A stretch of 64,000 bases of DNA from Lysobacterales bacterium (GCA_014946745.1 JADCRD010000001.1:1486427-1550426); one strand, 5' to 3'; positions 28,027 to 37,126 are shown, counted from the first letter of the stretch. The notes: generated by a model from the sequence alone, not told the origin. Numbers and translations are program-made.

Positions 28027-28722
28027 TCAGCCCTTTCGCGCGCGCAGTCGACGACGCAGCGCCAGCGCCGAGCCGCCGAACAGCGACAGCACCGAACCCA
28101 GTGCGAACAGCGGCAGCGGGCCTGCGGTATCGGGCAGGCGCGTCATGGATGGGCTGGCGGGGTCCACCTGGGCCAGACGAGGTTCCGGTTCAGCGGGTGG
28201 CGCGGGCTCCATCTCCTGCGCGGGCTCGTAGCGGACCAGGCTGGCATAGCGGTCCACCGGCTCGCTGGTGTCCATGGCGAAGCCGGTCGCGCCTTCGGGC
28301 ACATACAGGTTCAGCCGCTGGTCGGCGCGCAGGTCGCGGAACTCGGTCTTGCGCCCGGACAGGGTGACCTGCTGGCCGGGCTTGGGCATCAGCGTGACGT
28401 TGCCCAGCGAGCGGTCGCGCAGATCCGTGAACTCGGTGGTGAACGAGCCATCCTCGTTATTGCGCACGAAATCGCCTTCGAAGCGCGCCCATTTCTTGCC
28501 ATCGACCATCACCACCTCGCGACAGCCGCTGGCGATGCGCGGATAGGTCGAAACCAGTTGGGTGTGCCAGATCACCTGCGAGCAATCGCTGGTGTCGGTG
28601 CTGGGGGTGGGCAGCTTGCTGGTGTCCATTTGAGGTGCTGCCAGCGCGCCGCCGGTGAGCAGGAGCCCACTGACAGCGAACGCGGGCAGGCCGAGGCGTG
28701 GCTTGAGATTGGCGGTGTTCAT
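28027..28722 (-). CDS. Sortase substrate with LPDTA motif
   Basis: 231 residues. Signal peptide MNTANLKPRLGLPAFAVSGLLL...ALAA; a mature region with two Cys (47, 67); a Pro/Glu-rich linker (165-190); then the sorting signal: LPDTA (196-200), a hydrophobic helix (201-222) and a basic tail RRRLRARKG. LPDTA is the motif of class D-type sortases, and such pairs occur in Gram-negatives. Its ATG overlaps the stop of the sortase gene (ATGA), so the two are translationally coupled. Probably displayed in the inner membrane or periplasm after transpeptidation; acceptor unknown. Confidence 0.88.
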   Translation of the reverse strand: MNTANLKPRLGLPAFAVSGLLLTGGALAAPQMDTSKLPTPSTDTSDCSQVIWHTQLVSTYPRIASGCREVVMVDGKKWARFEGDFVRNNEDGSFTTEFTDLRDRSLGNVTLMPKPGQQVTLSGRKTEFRDLRADQRLNLYVPEGATGFAMDTSEPVDRYASLVRYEPAQEMEPAPPAEPEPRLAQVDPASPSMTRLPDTAGPLPLFALGSVLSLFGGSALALRRRLRARKG

Positions 28723-29585
28723 GGTGTGGTGCTCCTGGCGTGGATCTGCAACAAAGCCCCGTCCGCACGTGTGTCGATGACGACACTCGGGTCCGGGGGA
28801 ATCCGCTCGGCGCGCACGATGAAGCGCTGCGGTGCGCTGCCGACAAAAAAGAAGGGGTAGCAGGTGATGAGGGTCAACGCAGCCGTGTCGATCGCAGCCA
28901 GGGGGCTGATATCCGTGGGCTCGACGATCGATAGCGCACTGACCCGATAGCGCTCGCTGCCGCGAGCCAGATCAAGCTCCACCAGATCGCCTAGGGCGAC
29001 CGTCTGCAGCACGCGGAAATAGCCGTCGCGATGCGCCGCAATGGCACTATTGCCGACAGCGCCGGGCGCCACGGTGCCGGCCACATGCGCGGCGCCGCGA
29101 TTGAGATTGCGTTCGTTGAGTTCGGCATAGACCGGCACTTCCAGACCCAGCCGCGCGATCCTCAGCAGGGCCAGAGGCTGCGGTGGCGGAATTCGCTCGG
29201 CGGCCAGGCCGGTGCCAACAGCTTCCGCGATGGCCTGATCTGCGAGCACAGTCGCGGCGGTCTCGGTCTCAGCGGCATGCAGGGCGATCCTGCCCTCTGA
29301 CCACAGCGACTGATCCGGCACGGAAGGCGGCAGCGCAAGGCGGGGCGCGGCGGTGGCGGATGAGGGCTCAGGCGATGCCGCAGGCGCGAAGCGATGAAAC
29401 TCGGCCACCGCCTGCGTGCGTTCCCACTCGCCCAAGCCACGCGGGCCGAGATAGGCCAGACCCAGCGCCAAGCCGGCCGACCAGCAACCGATCTCCAGCG
29501 CATGCGGCAGCCGGTTCACGGGCAGCCCATGCCGGCTGCCGACACGGTCGGTACGGGTTCTGACGTATCTGGGATTGAAGCGCAC
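28719..29585 (-). CDS. Class D-type sortase
   Basis: 288 residues from a GTG start, which is not certain because no strong ribosome binding site is visible. An N-terminal membrane helix (about 30-46, LEIGCWSAGLALGLAYLG) anchors it, and a helical linker leads to the sortase fold. Catalytic residues are His185 (AIAAHRDG), Cys242 (TLITCYPF) and Arg254 (APQRFIVRA). It cleaves LPxTA-type signals between Thr and Ala; its substrate is the overlapping downstream gene. No second sortase substrate was seen in the window. Confidence 0.92.
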   Translation of the reverse strand: MRFNPRYVRTRTDRVGSRHGLPVNRLPHALEIGCWSAGLALGLAYLGPRGLGEWERTQAVAEFHRFAPAASPEPSSATAAPRLALPPSVPDQSLWSEGRIALHAAETETAATVLADQAIAEAVGTGLAAERIPPPQPLALLRIARLGLEVPVYAELNERNLNRGAAHVAGTVAPGAVGNSAIAAHRDGYFRVLQTVALGDLVELDLARGSERYRVSALSIVEPTDISPLAAIDTAALTLITCYPFFFVGSAPQRFIVRAERIPPDPSVVIDTRADGALLQIHARSTTP

Positions 29586-29795
29586 ATGGCCAGCACCCGC
29601 TGCGGCGCGACCTTCACGCCTGTTGCGGAGCAGCTTGGTCGCGACAGCCCCGTCCGTCGGTGCGCTATCGCACCTCCGTCATCCGCGCACGACTCACGGG
29701 GTCATGCGCGCGAGCGGACGCTCCCAGGCCTTGGGCTGCCCACGGCAACGGCGCCGGTGGTGGCGGTTGGCGGTGCGGGCGAGTTCCGCAGCGGG

Positions 29796-29883
29796 CCTTC
29801 TCCAGCGTCGCCGCGCCCTGGTAGGCCAGCACGTCGCAGGGCGCGAGTCGCAGGTCGGCGATTCTGTTCACTGGCCAGCAGAG
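29796..29883 (-). pseudogene. Fragment of the ligase region of pnkp (copy 5)
   Basis: Reads LCWPVNRIADLRLAPCDVLAYQGAATLEKA, compared with YCWPVNSIADLRLAPFHVLA... in the complete Pnkp. Unlike the other copies it comes from inside the ligase part, some 170 residues before the end. The rest of the gap 29586-29975 contains nothing else I recognise. Confidence 0.88.
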
Positions 29884-29975
29884 GGGATCTGGCCGGTGGC
29901 GCGCAGTCTTGTTGTCGCCTCCACTTTTCGCCCTAGCGCGGCAATCCCGTCGGCGTAACGGTGATTCGATCGTGC

Positions 29976-32279
29976 TCACGGCTCGTTTTCAAACCCGTTG
30001 AAGAACACGAAGTCGGACATCAGCACATCGCCAGGCAGCCCGTAGTTGCGGCCGCCGATGCCCAGCTGGCCGTTCTGATGAGATCCCCAGCACTTGACTC
30101 CGCCGCCACTGGTGAGGGCACAGGTGTGGTCGCTGCCTGAGGCGATGGCGTTGACGCCGCTGCTGAGTGCGCTGACGTCCACTGCAGTCAAGCGATCTAT
30201 GGTGGTGCCGTCACCGAGCTGGCCGTTGCGGTTGTAGCCCCAACACTTCACCCCGCCGCCGGTGGTGAGGGCACAAGTGTGGTCACTGCCCGCGGCGACG
30301 GCACTGACGCCGCTGCTCAGTCCGCTGACGTCCACTGCGGTCAAGCGATCAGTGGTGGTGCCGTCACCCAGCCGGCCGCTGAAGTTGTGGCCCCAGCACT
30401 TGACCCCGCCGCCCGTGGTGAGGGCGCAGCTGTGGATGCCGCCCGCGGCGATGGCGATGACCCCGCTGCCCAGCCCGCTGACGTCCACCGCAGTCAAGCC
30501 GTTGGTGGTGCTGCCGTCCCCGAGCTGGCCGTAGAAGTTGCTGCCCCAGCACTTGACCCCGCCGCCCGTGGTGAGGGCGCAGCTGTGGATGCCGCCCGCG
30601 GCGATGGCGCTGACCCCGTTGCCCAGCCCGCTGACGTCCACCGCTGTCAAGCGATTCGTGACGGTGCCGTCCCCGAGCTGTCCAGTGACGTTATCGCCCC
30701 AGCACTTGACCCCGCCGCCGGTGGTTAGGGCGCAGGTGTGCCTGTCTCCCGCGGCGATGGCGCTGACCCCGCTGCCAAGTCCGCTGACGTCCACCGCGGT
30801 CCAGTGATCTGTGGATGTGCCGTCGCCGAGCCGACCGAAAAGGTTACTGCCCCAGCACTTGACCCCGCCGCCCGTGGTGAGGGCGCAGGTGTGGATGCCG
30901 CCCACGGCGATGGCTATGACCCCGCTGCCGAGGCCGTTGACGTCTACCGCAGCCCGTCGAGCGGTGTCGGTGCCGTCACCGAGCTGACCGTAGTTGTTGC
31001 TGCCCCAGCACTTGACCCCGCCGCCGGTGGTGAGAGCGCAGGAGTGCCTGTCTCCCGCGGCGGTGGAGTTGACCCCGCTACCCAGCCCGCTGGCATCCAC
31101 CGCAGTCGAGCGAACAGCGGTGGTGTCGTCACCGAGCTGACCGTAGAAGTTGTCGCCCCAGCACTTGACTCCGCCGCTCGTGGTGAGAGCGCAGGTGTGG
31201 AACTGGCCTGCGGCGATGGCGTTGACACCGCTGCTCAGCCCACTGACGTCCACCGCAGTCAAGCGATCCGAGGTAGTGCCGTCACCGAGCTGGCCGCGGA
31301 AGTTTGAGCCCCAGCACTTGACCCCGCCGCCCGTGATGAGGACACAGGTGTGGGATCGGCCCGCGGCGATGGCGCTGACCCCACTTTCCAACCCGCTGAC
31401 GTCCACCGGAGTGAGGCTCTGGACGGCGAAGCCGTTTCGGCCCCAGCACTTGACCGCGCCGCCGGTGGTGAGGGCGCAGGTGTGGGTTTCGCCCGCGGCG
31501 ATGGCGCTGACCCCGCTGCTCAGTCCGCTGACGTCCACCGCAGTCGAACGACTAGTGGTGGTGCCGTCACCGAGCCGACCATCCATATTCAAGCCCCAGC
31601 ACTTGACCCCGCCACCCGTGGTGAGGGCGCAGGTGTGGAATTGTCCCGCGGCGATGGCGATGACCCCACTGCCCAGTCCAATCACGTCCACTGCAGTCAA
31701 ACGACTGGTAGTGATGGAGCCGTCACCGATCTGACCGAACACGTTGTTGCCCCAGCACTTCACCCCACCGTCGGTGGTGAGGGCGCAGGTGTGGGAGCTG
31801 CCCGCGGCAATGGCGCTGACACCGCTGCTCAGCCCACTCACGTCCACCGCAGTCAAGCGATCCGAGGTAGTGCCGTCACCGAGCTGGCCGCGGAAGTTTG
31901 AGCCCCAGCACTTGACCCCGCCGCCAGTGGTGAGGCCGCAGCTATAGCCGAAGCCCGCGGTGATCGCACTGACCCCACTGCTCAGACCGCTGACGTCCAC
32001 TGCAGTCAGGCGATCCACGATGGTGCCGTCGCCAAGCTGACCGCCGAAGTTTGCGCCCCAGCACTTCACTCCGCCGCCAGTGGTGAGACCACAGTTGTGG
32101 CCACCGCCCGCGGCGATCTTGAGGATGTCGTTCAGCGGTGTCTGGGCTTGCGCCGAAGGGAAGCAAGCCATCAACCCCAGGAGAAGAAGCAGCGCGAGCA
32201 CGCCTCGCCCGCTGCTGTGATGCTGCAATCTGCCTAAAGGCCCGCACAGCGATGACGTTGCCAAGACATAAATGTTCAA
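29976..32279 (-). CDS. Secreted RCC1-repeat protein with GFE tail
   Basis: 767 residues. The start is a TTG at 32279 and not certain; a hydrophobic signal segment (RGVLALLLLLGLMACFPSAQA) follows. Fourteen repeats of about 50 residues share H-x-C-A-L-T-T-x-G-G-V-K-C-W-G ... GQLGDGT ... VDVSGL-x-SGV-x-AIAAG, the bacterial RCC1/BNR-like propeller motif; the paired Cys in each repeat may form disulfides. The chain ends MSDFVFFNGFENEP with the GFE tail. Repeats 2 and 6 are identical over more than 70 bp, showing recent duplication or conversion. Probably exported; ligand unknown. Confidence 0.9.
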   Translation of the reverse strand: MNIYVLATSSLCGPLGRLQHHSSGRGVLALLLLLGLMACFPSAQAQTPLNDILKIAAGGGHNCGLTTGGGVKCWGANFGGQLGDGTIVDRLTAVDVSGLSSGVSAITAGFGYSCGLTTGGGVKCWGSNFRGQLGDGTTSDRLTAVDVSGLSSGVSAIAAGSSHTCALTTDGGVKCWGNNVFGQIGDGSITTSRLTAVDVIGLGSGVIAIAAGQFHTCALTTGGGVKCWGLNMDGRLGDGTTTSRSTAVDVSGLSSGVSAIAAGETHTCALTTGGAVKCWGRNGFAVQSLTPVDVSGLESGVSAIAAGRSHTCVLITGGGVKCWGSNFRGQLGDGTTSDRLTAVDVSGLSSGVNAIAAGQFHTCALTTSGGVKCWGDNFYGQLGDDTTAVRSTAVDASGLGSGVNSTAAGDRHSCALTTGGGVKCWGSNNYGQLGDGTDTARRAAVDVNGLGSGVIAIAVGGIHTCALTTGGGVKCWGSNLFGRLGDGTSTDHWTAVDVSGLGSGVSAIAAGDRHTCALTTGGGVKCWGDNVTGQLGDGTVTNRLTAVDVSGLGNGVSAIAAGGIHSCALTTGGGVKCWGSNFYGQLGDGSTTNGLTAVDVSGLGSGVIAIAAGGIHSCALTTGGGVKCWGHNFSGRLGDGTTTDRLTAVDVSGLSSGVSAVAAGSDHTCALTTGGGVKCWGYNRNGQLGDGTTIDRLTAVDVSALSSGVNAIASGSDHTCALTSGGGVKCWGSHQNGQLGIGGRNYGLPGDVLMSDFVFFNGFENEP

Positions 32280-32588
32280 GACGACTCCAAAGTCATTGTT
32301 TCGGGAGCGTTGCCGGTGAGGGCCGTCGCGCCGGGGAAGAATTCTTGAATGATGCCGAATGAAGGGAATGGTCTATCGGCGCATCCAACTACATGCGCCC
32401 CGCATTCCAAATGCAATGAGGCAATTCGAAACCCTCGGCCACCATTGCACCAAGCGCGCCTACGGGGACAACCCTAAAGTTCTCGCGCGCCTCCCCAAAA
32501 GAGAGTCTTGAGTTCTGAAGTCCAGGGTCGGGTGGGGTTTCGCCAGACCTACCCTGCCCCACCCGCCGCCGACGCCACTCGCCTCTCC
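32280..32588. other. 309-bp gap between the RCC1 gene and pnkp
   Basis: Noncoding stretch that should hold the promoter of the RCC1-repeat gene; it is somewhat AT-richer than its surroundings near 32340-32420. I see no clear terminator after pnkp. The sequence at 32548-32575 (TCGCCAGACCTACCCTGCCC) resembles the flanks of the decayed pnkp tails. Confidence 0.5.
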
Positions 32589-35129
32589 TCAAAGCCGCGG
32601 GTCCACAGGCTCGCTCTCCAGCGCCAGCACGCCGAACACGCATTCGTGCACCCGGTACAGCGGTTCGCGCTCCACGAAGCGGTGCAGGGCCTCGTGGCCC
32701 AGCATGAACTCGCGCAGGGCCAGCGCACGCTTGGGCGTCAGCCCGCGCTGGCGCAGGCGGTCGAGGTTGGCGGGTTCCGTGTAGGTCGGCCCGTAGATGA
32801 TGCGCAGGTACTCGCGGCCGCGGCATTTGATGGCCGGCTGCAGCAGACCCTTCTTGCCCTGGACCAGGCCGTCGAGCGGTTTGATGACCATGCCCTCGCT
32901 TTGCGCTGAGGTGATCTCGTGCCACCAGGCGATGGCGGCCGCCTCGCTCTCGGGCTGGCTCAGGTCGACGAAGCGGCGCTGGGTGACGCGGAAGAGACCG
33001 GCATCGGCGGCGCACAGGCGGTCGATCAGGTCGAGGTGCCAGCGGTGGCCCTGCTCAAGCGTCGCCGCGCCCTCGTAGGCCAGCACGTGGAAGGGCGCGA
33101 GACGCAGGTCGGCGATGCTGTTCACTGGCCAGCAGTAGCGGCGGTATTCGGCCACGTAGCGACCCACGGCGTCGCTGCGCTGGGCCAGCGTCGCGGGCAG
33201 TGCGCCGAGGTCGATGCCTCGCGCGGCGGCTTGATCCGCCCACGCGGAGGATGCGCGCAGCGCCTGCGTGGCGGCGGTGCCGGTGGGCGCGTATTGCTGG
33301 CGCAGCAGATCGCCAGCCTTCGCTGACCAGGGCAGCAGCTCGGCATCGAGCGCGATCCAGTCGGTGGCGAGTCCGTCCCACAGGCCGCTGGCCTGCATGG
33401 CGCGATCGAGCTTGTCGAGCAGCGCCTCTTCCATGCCGCCGTCGGCAAAGAATCGGCGGCCGGTGCGCGTGTAGATCACGCCACGGCCATCGCCGCGGAT
33501 GCCGAAGCGGCGTGCGGCGACGTCTTCGTCGCGGCACAGCACGACGACGGCGCGTGAGCCCATGTGCTTTTCCTGGCAGACCAGCTGGCTGACGCCCTCG
33601 CTGCGGTAGTAGTCGAAGGCTTCGCGCGGGCGCTCCAGCAGCTCGCCTTCGGCGGCTGCGGCCGGCGGCGACATCGTGGGCGGCAGGTAGACCAGCCAGC
33701 GCGGGTCTACGGCGAAGCGGCTCATCACTTCGAGCGCGGCGCGTGCGTTCTCCTCACGGATGGTCACGCTGCGGCCGAGGCGCGGCTTGAGGATGCGCTT
33801 GCCCAGCACGTCCTCGACGTCGAGTACGCTGGCGTCGCGCGTCGGGGCCGCGGGCGGGGCCAGTGGTTTGATCGGTTCGTAGTAGGTGCGCGCGGCCGGC
33901 ACGCTGACCAGCTCGCGCTCCGGGTAGCGCAGCGCGGTGAGCTTGCCGCCGAACACGCAGCCGGTATCGACGCAGATCGTGCGGTTCACCCATTCGGCCT
34001 CGGGCACCGGCGTGTGGCCGTAGACGACCATGGCCTGGCCGCGGTATTCGCTGGCCCAGTCGAAGCGCACCGGCAGACCGTACTCGTCGGTCTCGCCGGT
34101 GGTCTCGCCGTACAGCGCGAAGTCGCGCACGGCGCCGGAGGCGCGGCCCTGCAGCTTCTCTTTCATGCCCGCATGGGCGACGACCAACTTGCCGTCATCC
34201 AGCACCAGATGGCTGACCAGCGAGTAGATCCAATCGCCGGCAGCCTTGCGGAACTCGTCGGGCTCGGATTCGAGCTGCTGCAGCGTTTCGGCAAGGCCGT
34301 GGGTGATCTTGACGTCGCGGCCGCGCAGCTTCTTCATCAGCTTGACGTCGTGGTTGCCGGGCACGCACAGGGCGCTGCCGTTGGCGACCATGGCCATCAC
34401 CAGACGCAGCACGCCGGGTGAGTCCGGCCCGCGGTCGACCAGATCACCGACGAAGATCGCGCGGCGCCCCTGGGGCGGAGTGACTTCGGGGGCTTCGCGG
34501 GGGCCAGCCACGCTGTAGCCCAGGGCGCGCAGCAGCTGCACGCATTCGTCCAGGCAGCCGTGCACGTCGCCGATGATGTCGAAAGGGCCGTGCTGGTCGC
34601 GCTTGTCGTTCCAGGCCTTCTCGCGGGTGATCTGCACCTCGGCGACGGCCTCGACGCTGCGCAGCACCGCGGCGACCTTGAAGCCTTCCTTCTCCAGGCC
34701 GCGCAGGGAGCGATGCAAGCTCTGCGTCTGCGAGCGCACCACGTGCGGGCCGAAGTCGCGATCGGGGCGGGCCTCGTTGCGCTCGTGCAGCAGGCGCTCG
34801 GGCAGGTCGAACACGATGGCCGAGGCCAGCACATGGTGCTCGCGCGCCAAGGCCACCAGGCGCTTGCGGTCTTCCGGCCGCACATTGGTGGCGTCGACTA
34901 CGGTGAGCTTGCCGGCGGCCAGCCGCTTGCCCGCGATGTAGTAGAGAACGTCGAACGCGTCCTGGGTGGCGGCCTGGTCGTTCTCGTCGTCGGACACGAG
35001 CGCGCGGCAGTAGTCCGAGGAGATCACCTCCGTCGGCTTGAAGTGGGTGCGCGCAAAGGTCGACTTGCCGGAGCCGGAGGCACCGATCAGCGCGACCAGG
35101 GCGAGTTCGGGAATGCGGACAGTGCTCAT
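32589..35129 (-). CDS. pnkp: Polynucleotide kinase-phosphatase-ligase (RNA repair)
   Basis: 846 residues with the three domains of bacterial Pnkp. Kinase: P-loop GASGSGKST (16-24). Metallophosphoesterase (2',3'-phosphatase): GDVHG (187-191), GDLVDRG (228-234), GNHD (258-261), His319 in VVAHAG, GHTP (371-374). Ligase/adenylyltransferase: Lys521 in QEKHMGSR, then ALDAELLPW and EGMVIKPLDG near the end. It heals and seals RNAs cut by ribotoxins, with Hen1 methylating the break. Its ATG overlaps the hen1 stop (ATGA). The 3' end of this gene is the source of the decayed copies found over the next 9 kb. Confidence 0.95.
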   Translation of the reverse strand: MSTVRIPELALVALIGASGSGKSTFARTHFKPTEVISSDYCRALVSDDENDQAATQDAFDVLYYIAGKRLAAGKLTVVDATNVRPEDRKRLVALAREHHVLASAIVFDLPERLLHERNEARPDRDFGPHVVRSQTQSLHRSLRGLEKEGFKVAAVLRSVEAVAEVQITREKAWNDKRDQHGPFDIIGDVHGCLDECVQLLRALGYSVAGPREAPEVTPPQGRRAIFVGDLVDRGPDSPGVLRLVMAMVANGSALCVPGNHDVKLMKKLRGRDVKITHGLAETLQQLESEPDEFRKAAGDWIYSLVSHLVLDDGKLVVAHAGMKEKLQGRASGAVRDFALYGETTGETDEYGLPVRFDWASEYRGQAMVVYGHTPVPEAEWVNRTICVDTGCVFGGKLTALRYPERELVSVPAARTYYEPIKPLAPPAAPTRDASVLDVEDVLGKRILKPRLGRSVTIREENARAALEVMSRFAVDPRWLVYLPPTMSPPAAAAEGELLERPREAFDYYRSEGVSQLVCQEKHMGSRAVVVLCRDEDVAARRFGIRGDGRGVIYTRTGRRFFADGGMEEALLDKLDRAMQASGLWDGLATDWIALDAELLPWSAKAGDLLRQQYAPTGTAATQALRASSAWADQAAARGIDLGALPATLAQRSDAVGRYVAEYRRYCWPVNSIADLRLAPFHVLAYEGAATLEQGHRWHLDLIDRLCAADAGLFRVTQRRFVDLSQPESEAAAIAWWHEITSAQSEGMVIKPLDGLVQGKKGLLQPAIKCRGREYLRIIYGPTYTEPANLDRLRQRGLTPKRALALREFMLGHEALHRFVEREPLYRVHECVFGVLALESEPVDPRL

Positions 35130-36517
35130 CGGCTGAACACTCCCATCTGGGTCGGCGGCCCAAACTCAGGGTCGACATCGCCGATCGGCAGGAATTCGAC
35201 GGTGTAGCCGTGGCGCTCGCAGACGCCGTGTGCCCAGTGCTGGAACTCGGCGCGCGTCCATTCGAAGCGGTGGTCGCGGTGGCGCATCGCGCCCGCAGGC
35301 AGATTGGCAAAACGCACGTTGTACTCGACGTTCGGGGTGGTGACGATCACCAGGCCCGGAGCGGCGTACTCGAACAGGGTGCGCTCGAAAGCCGTGAGGC
35401 GATTGGCGTCGATGTGTTCGATCACTTCGATGGCACAGGCGGCATCGAAGCCGGCCATGCGCGCATCGCGGTAGGTCAGGCTGCCCTGCAGCAGCTCGAT
35501 GCGGGCGCGCTGCAAGGGCGCCAGCCGATCGAACTTGAGGCGCTCGGCCGCGCGTTCGAGGCAGAGCGCGGACACATCCATGCCGAGAATCCTGCGGAAC
35601 TGGCGCTGCGCCAGCAGCCGCGCCAGCAGGCGGCCTTCGCCGCAGCCGACATCCAGCACGGTGGCCGCGCCGCTGCGCAGCAGCACGTCCTCCACCGCGG
35701 CCATGCGGCGATCGTTGAGACTGAGCGCACGCTCCAGCTGCTGCTCGCCGGCCTCTTTCTCGCGCTCGCCGGATTCGACGTCTTCCTCCGGCGCAGTGAG
35801 CAGCTGGCCCAGGGCCTCGCGCACCAGCGAGCGCTGGCGCTTGAGATAGTTCGACAGAATCCAGTCGCGCTCGGGATGCGAAGCCAGCCAGTCGCCGCCC
35901 TTCGCCAGCAGCTTCTGCACCTCGTCACTGCCCACGAAGTAGTGCTTGTCGCCATCCAGCGCGGGCAGCAGCACGTAGAGGTGCTGCAGCAGCTCGGACA
36001 GACGCAGCTGCCCGCTGAGTTTCAAGCGGAAATAGCGGCTTTCGCCCCAGTCGGCGAAGCGCTCATCGAGTGGCAGCGCTTCAATGTCGACTTGGTAGCC
36101 CAGTGGCTCGAAGCAGGCGCGCAGCTTGGCCGCACCTGCACGGCAGCGCAGCACAGGAACCTCGGCCTCCAGCGGAATCGCAGTCGCCGCAAGCTCCGCA
36201 CGCGCCTTGCTGCTGCCCGCCATGCCGCTGGAAAACACCTGCGCGATCGCGACCGCCAGAAACGACGAGGCGGAATACGGGCGGTCGTTGACGTACTGGG
36301 TCAGCGGCCCGTCGCCCTCGCCGCGCCCACGCACCAGCCCCACCGGGTCGACATCGACCACCAGCGCGACCGAGCAGCGCTCCGGCGAGGCCTCGGGATA
36401 GAAGACATGGGCGGTGCCGAAGGACAGCGCGAACGTCTGATGACGCTCGGGGTTCTTCGAGAGCAGATAGCCGAGATCGGTGGCCGGCGGATGGGTGGTG
36501 CTTATGAGCAATTGCAT
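35126..36517 (-). CDS. hen1: 3'-terminal RNA ribose 2'-O-methyltransferase Hen1
   Basis: 463 residues starting MQLLISTTHPPATDLGYLLSKNP, the typical bacterial Hen1 N-terminus; a longer frame to 37057 reads through repeats and is not credible. The N-terminal half (1-235) binds and stimulates Pnkp. The methyltransferase half has VLDVGCGEGRLL (SAM) and the metal ligands in EVIEHID and the RHRDHRFEW segment. It marks the 3' end at the repair junction so that the RNA resists renewed cleavage. No Shine-Dalgarno sequence precedes the ATG, and an 8-bp tandem repeat begins 22 bp upstream. Confidence 0.93.
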   Translation of the reverse strand: MQLLISTTHPPATDLGYLLSKNPERHQTFALSFGTAHVFYPEASPERCSVALVVDVDPVGLVRGRGEGDGPLTQYVNDRPYSASSFLAVAIAQVFSSGMAGSSKARAELAATAIPLEAEVPVLRCRAGAAKLRACFEPLGYQVDIEALPLDERFADWGESRYFRLKLSGQLRLSELLQHLYVLLPALDGDKHYFVGSDEVQKLLAKGGDWLASHPERDWILSNYLKRQRSLVREALGQLLTAPEEDVESGEREKEAGEQQLERALSLNDRRMAAVEDVLLRSGAATVLDVGCGEGRLLARLLAQRQFRRILGMDVSALCLERAAERLKFDRLAPLQRARIELLQGSLTYRDARMAGFDAACAIEVIEHIDANRLTAFERTLFEYAAPGLVIVTTPNVEYNVRFANLPAGAMRHRDHRFEWTRAEFQHWAHGVCERHGYTVEFLPIGDVDPEFGPPTQMGVFSR

Positions 36518-36538
36518 CGAAGGAGGCCAGAGAAGCGA

Positions 36539-36593
36539 GGGAACGCGGGAACGCGGGAACGCGGGAACGCGGGAACGCGGGAACGCGGGAACG
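36539..36593. repeat. 8-bp tandem repeat (GGGAACGC), 6.9 copies
   Basis: Six full units plus seven bases of a seventh, all perfect. It lies 22-76 bp upstream of the hen1 start, in the expected promoter/leader region. An 8-bp unit would change both spacing and reading frame when copy number changes by slippage. Confidence 0.92.
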
Positions 36594-36680
36594 AATAATG
36601 CTGCAGGGCCCGGGGAACTGCCATGGGCGCCACGGGCGTTGGATGCGTTACCCGGAAGAGCGCCGTTTGCGGCGAAGGCA

Positions 36681-36715
36681 AAGGCTGCGGTCGCCTGCGA
36701 GCAGGCTCCTACAAC
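36681..36715. repeat. REP element
   Basis: AAGGCTGCGGTCGCCTGCGA continues with GCAGGCTCCTACAAC; GCCTGC-GA-GCAGGC forms the stem. In the other direction it is the familiar GTAGGAGCCTGCTCGCAGG type of extragenic palindrome. A second copy is at 38034-38069. Confidence 0.8.
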
Positions 36716-37126
36716 AACGCGCTTCGGTGCCTCCTGCGGGGAGTCATCCGAGGCTTCGCTCCGCTGCGGTGTTGGGCCGCGCTGCGCTTGGAGCCAACCC
36801 GCGTGAGGCTGCCGAGGGTGCGTGGTGCGCGATGATGCGCGGTGGTCACGATGTAGCCGTTGGGCTCGTGAACAGCGTGCGGATGCCAAGCGCAGCAAAC
36901 AGCCCATCCTGATCCCCCAGCGCGGCCAGCCCAGCGCCTGCCTTGCGCCCACCTTGTGATCGCGGAAACCTGCAAGCGGATGCAGCAGCGCATGCGCGTG
37001 CAGAAAGGCATAGCGCGCGGCGAGCAGGCAGTGGCGGACGGAAGGGTGGCCATCCATGCCCAGGCGAAGTCGCGACTGGCACGCTTGCTACTCTCACGAC
37101 CTTGACTCTGCCGGTGTCACACCTCC

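Larger units (their letters stand above)
36518..37126. other. 609-bp gap with repeats, no gene recognised
   Basis: Divergent region between hen1 and the S1 protease. Besides the 8-bp repeat it holds a REP element (36681-36715) and a second palindrome-like stretch around 36750-36800 (TTGGGCCGCGCTGCGCTTGG). The open frames here encode Arg/His/Ser-rich strings of the kind that REP sequences generate. Confidence 0.6.

Noticed and set aside
29976-32279. Regularly spaced repeats resembling a CRISPR array
   Set aside because: The roughly 150-bp periodicity encodes RCC1 protein repeats in one open frame with a signal segment; there are no short identical repeats with unique spacers and no cas genes.
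35126-37057. N-terminally extended 643-residue hen1 frame
   Set aside because: The extra 180 codons run through an 8-bp tandem repeat and REP sequence; the Hen1 family N-terminus begins at 36517.
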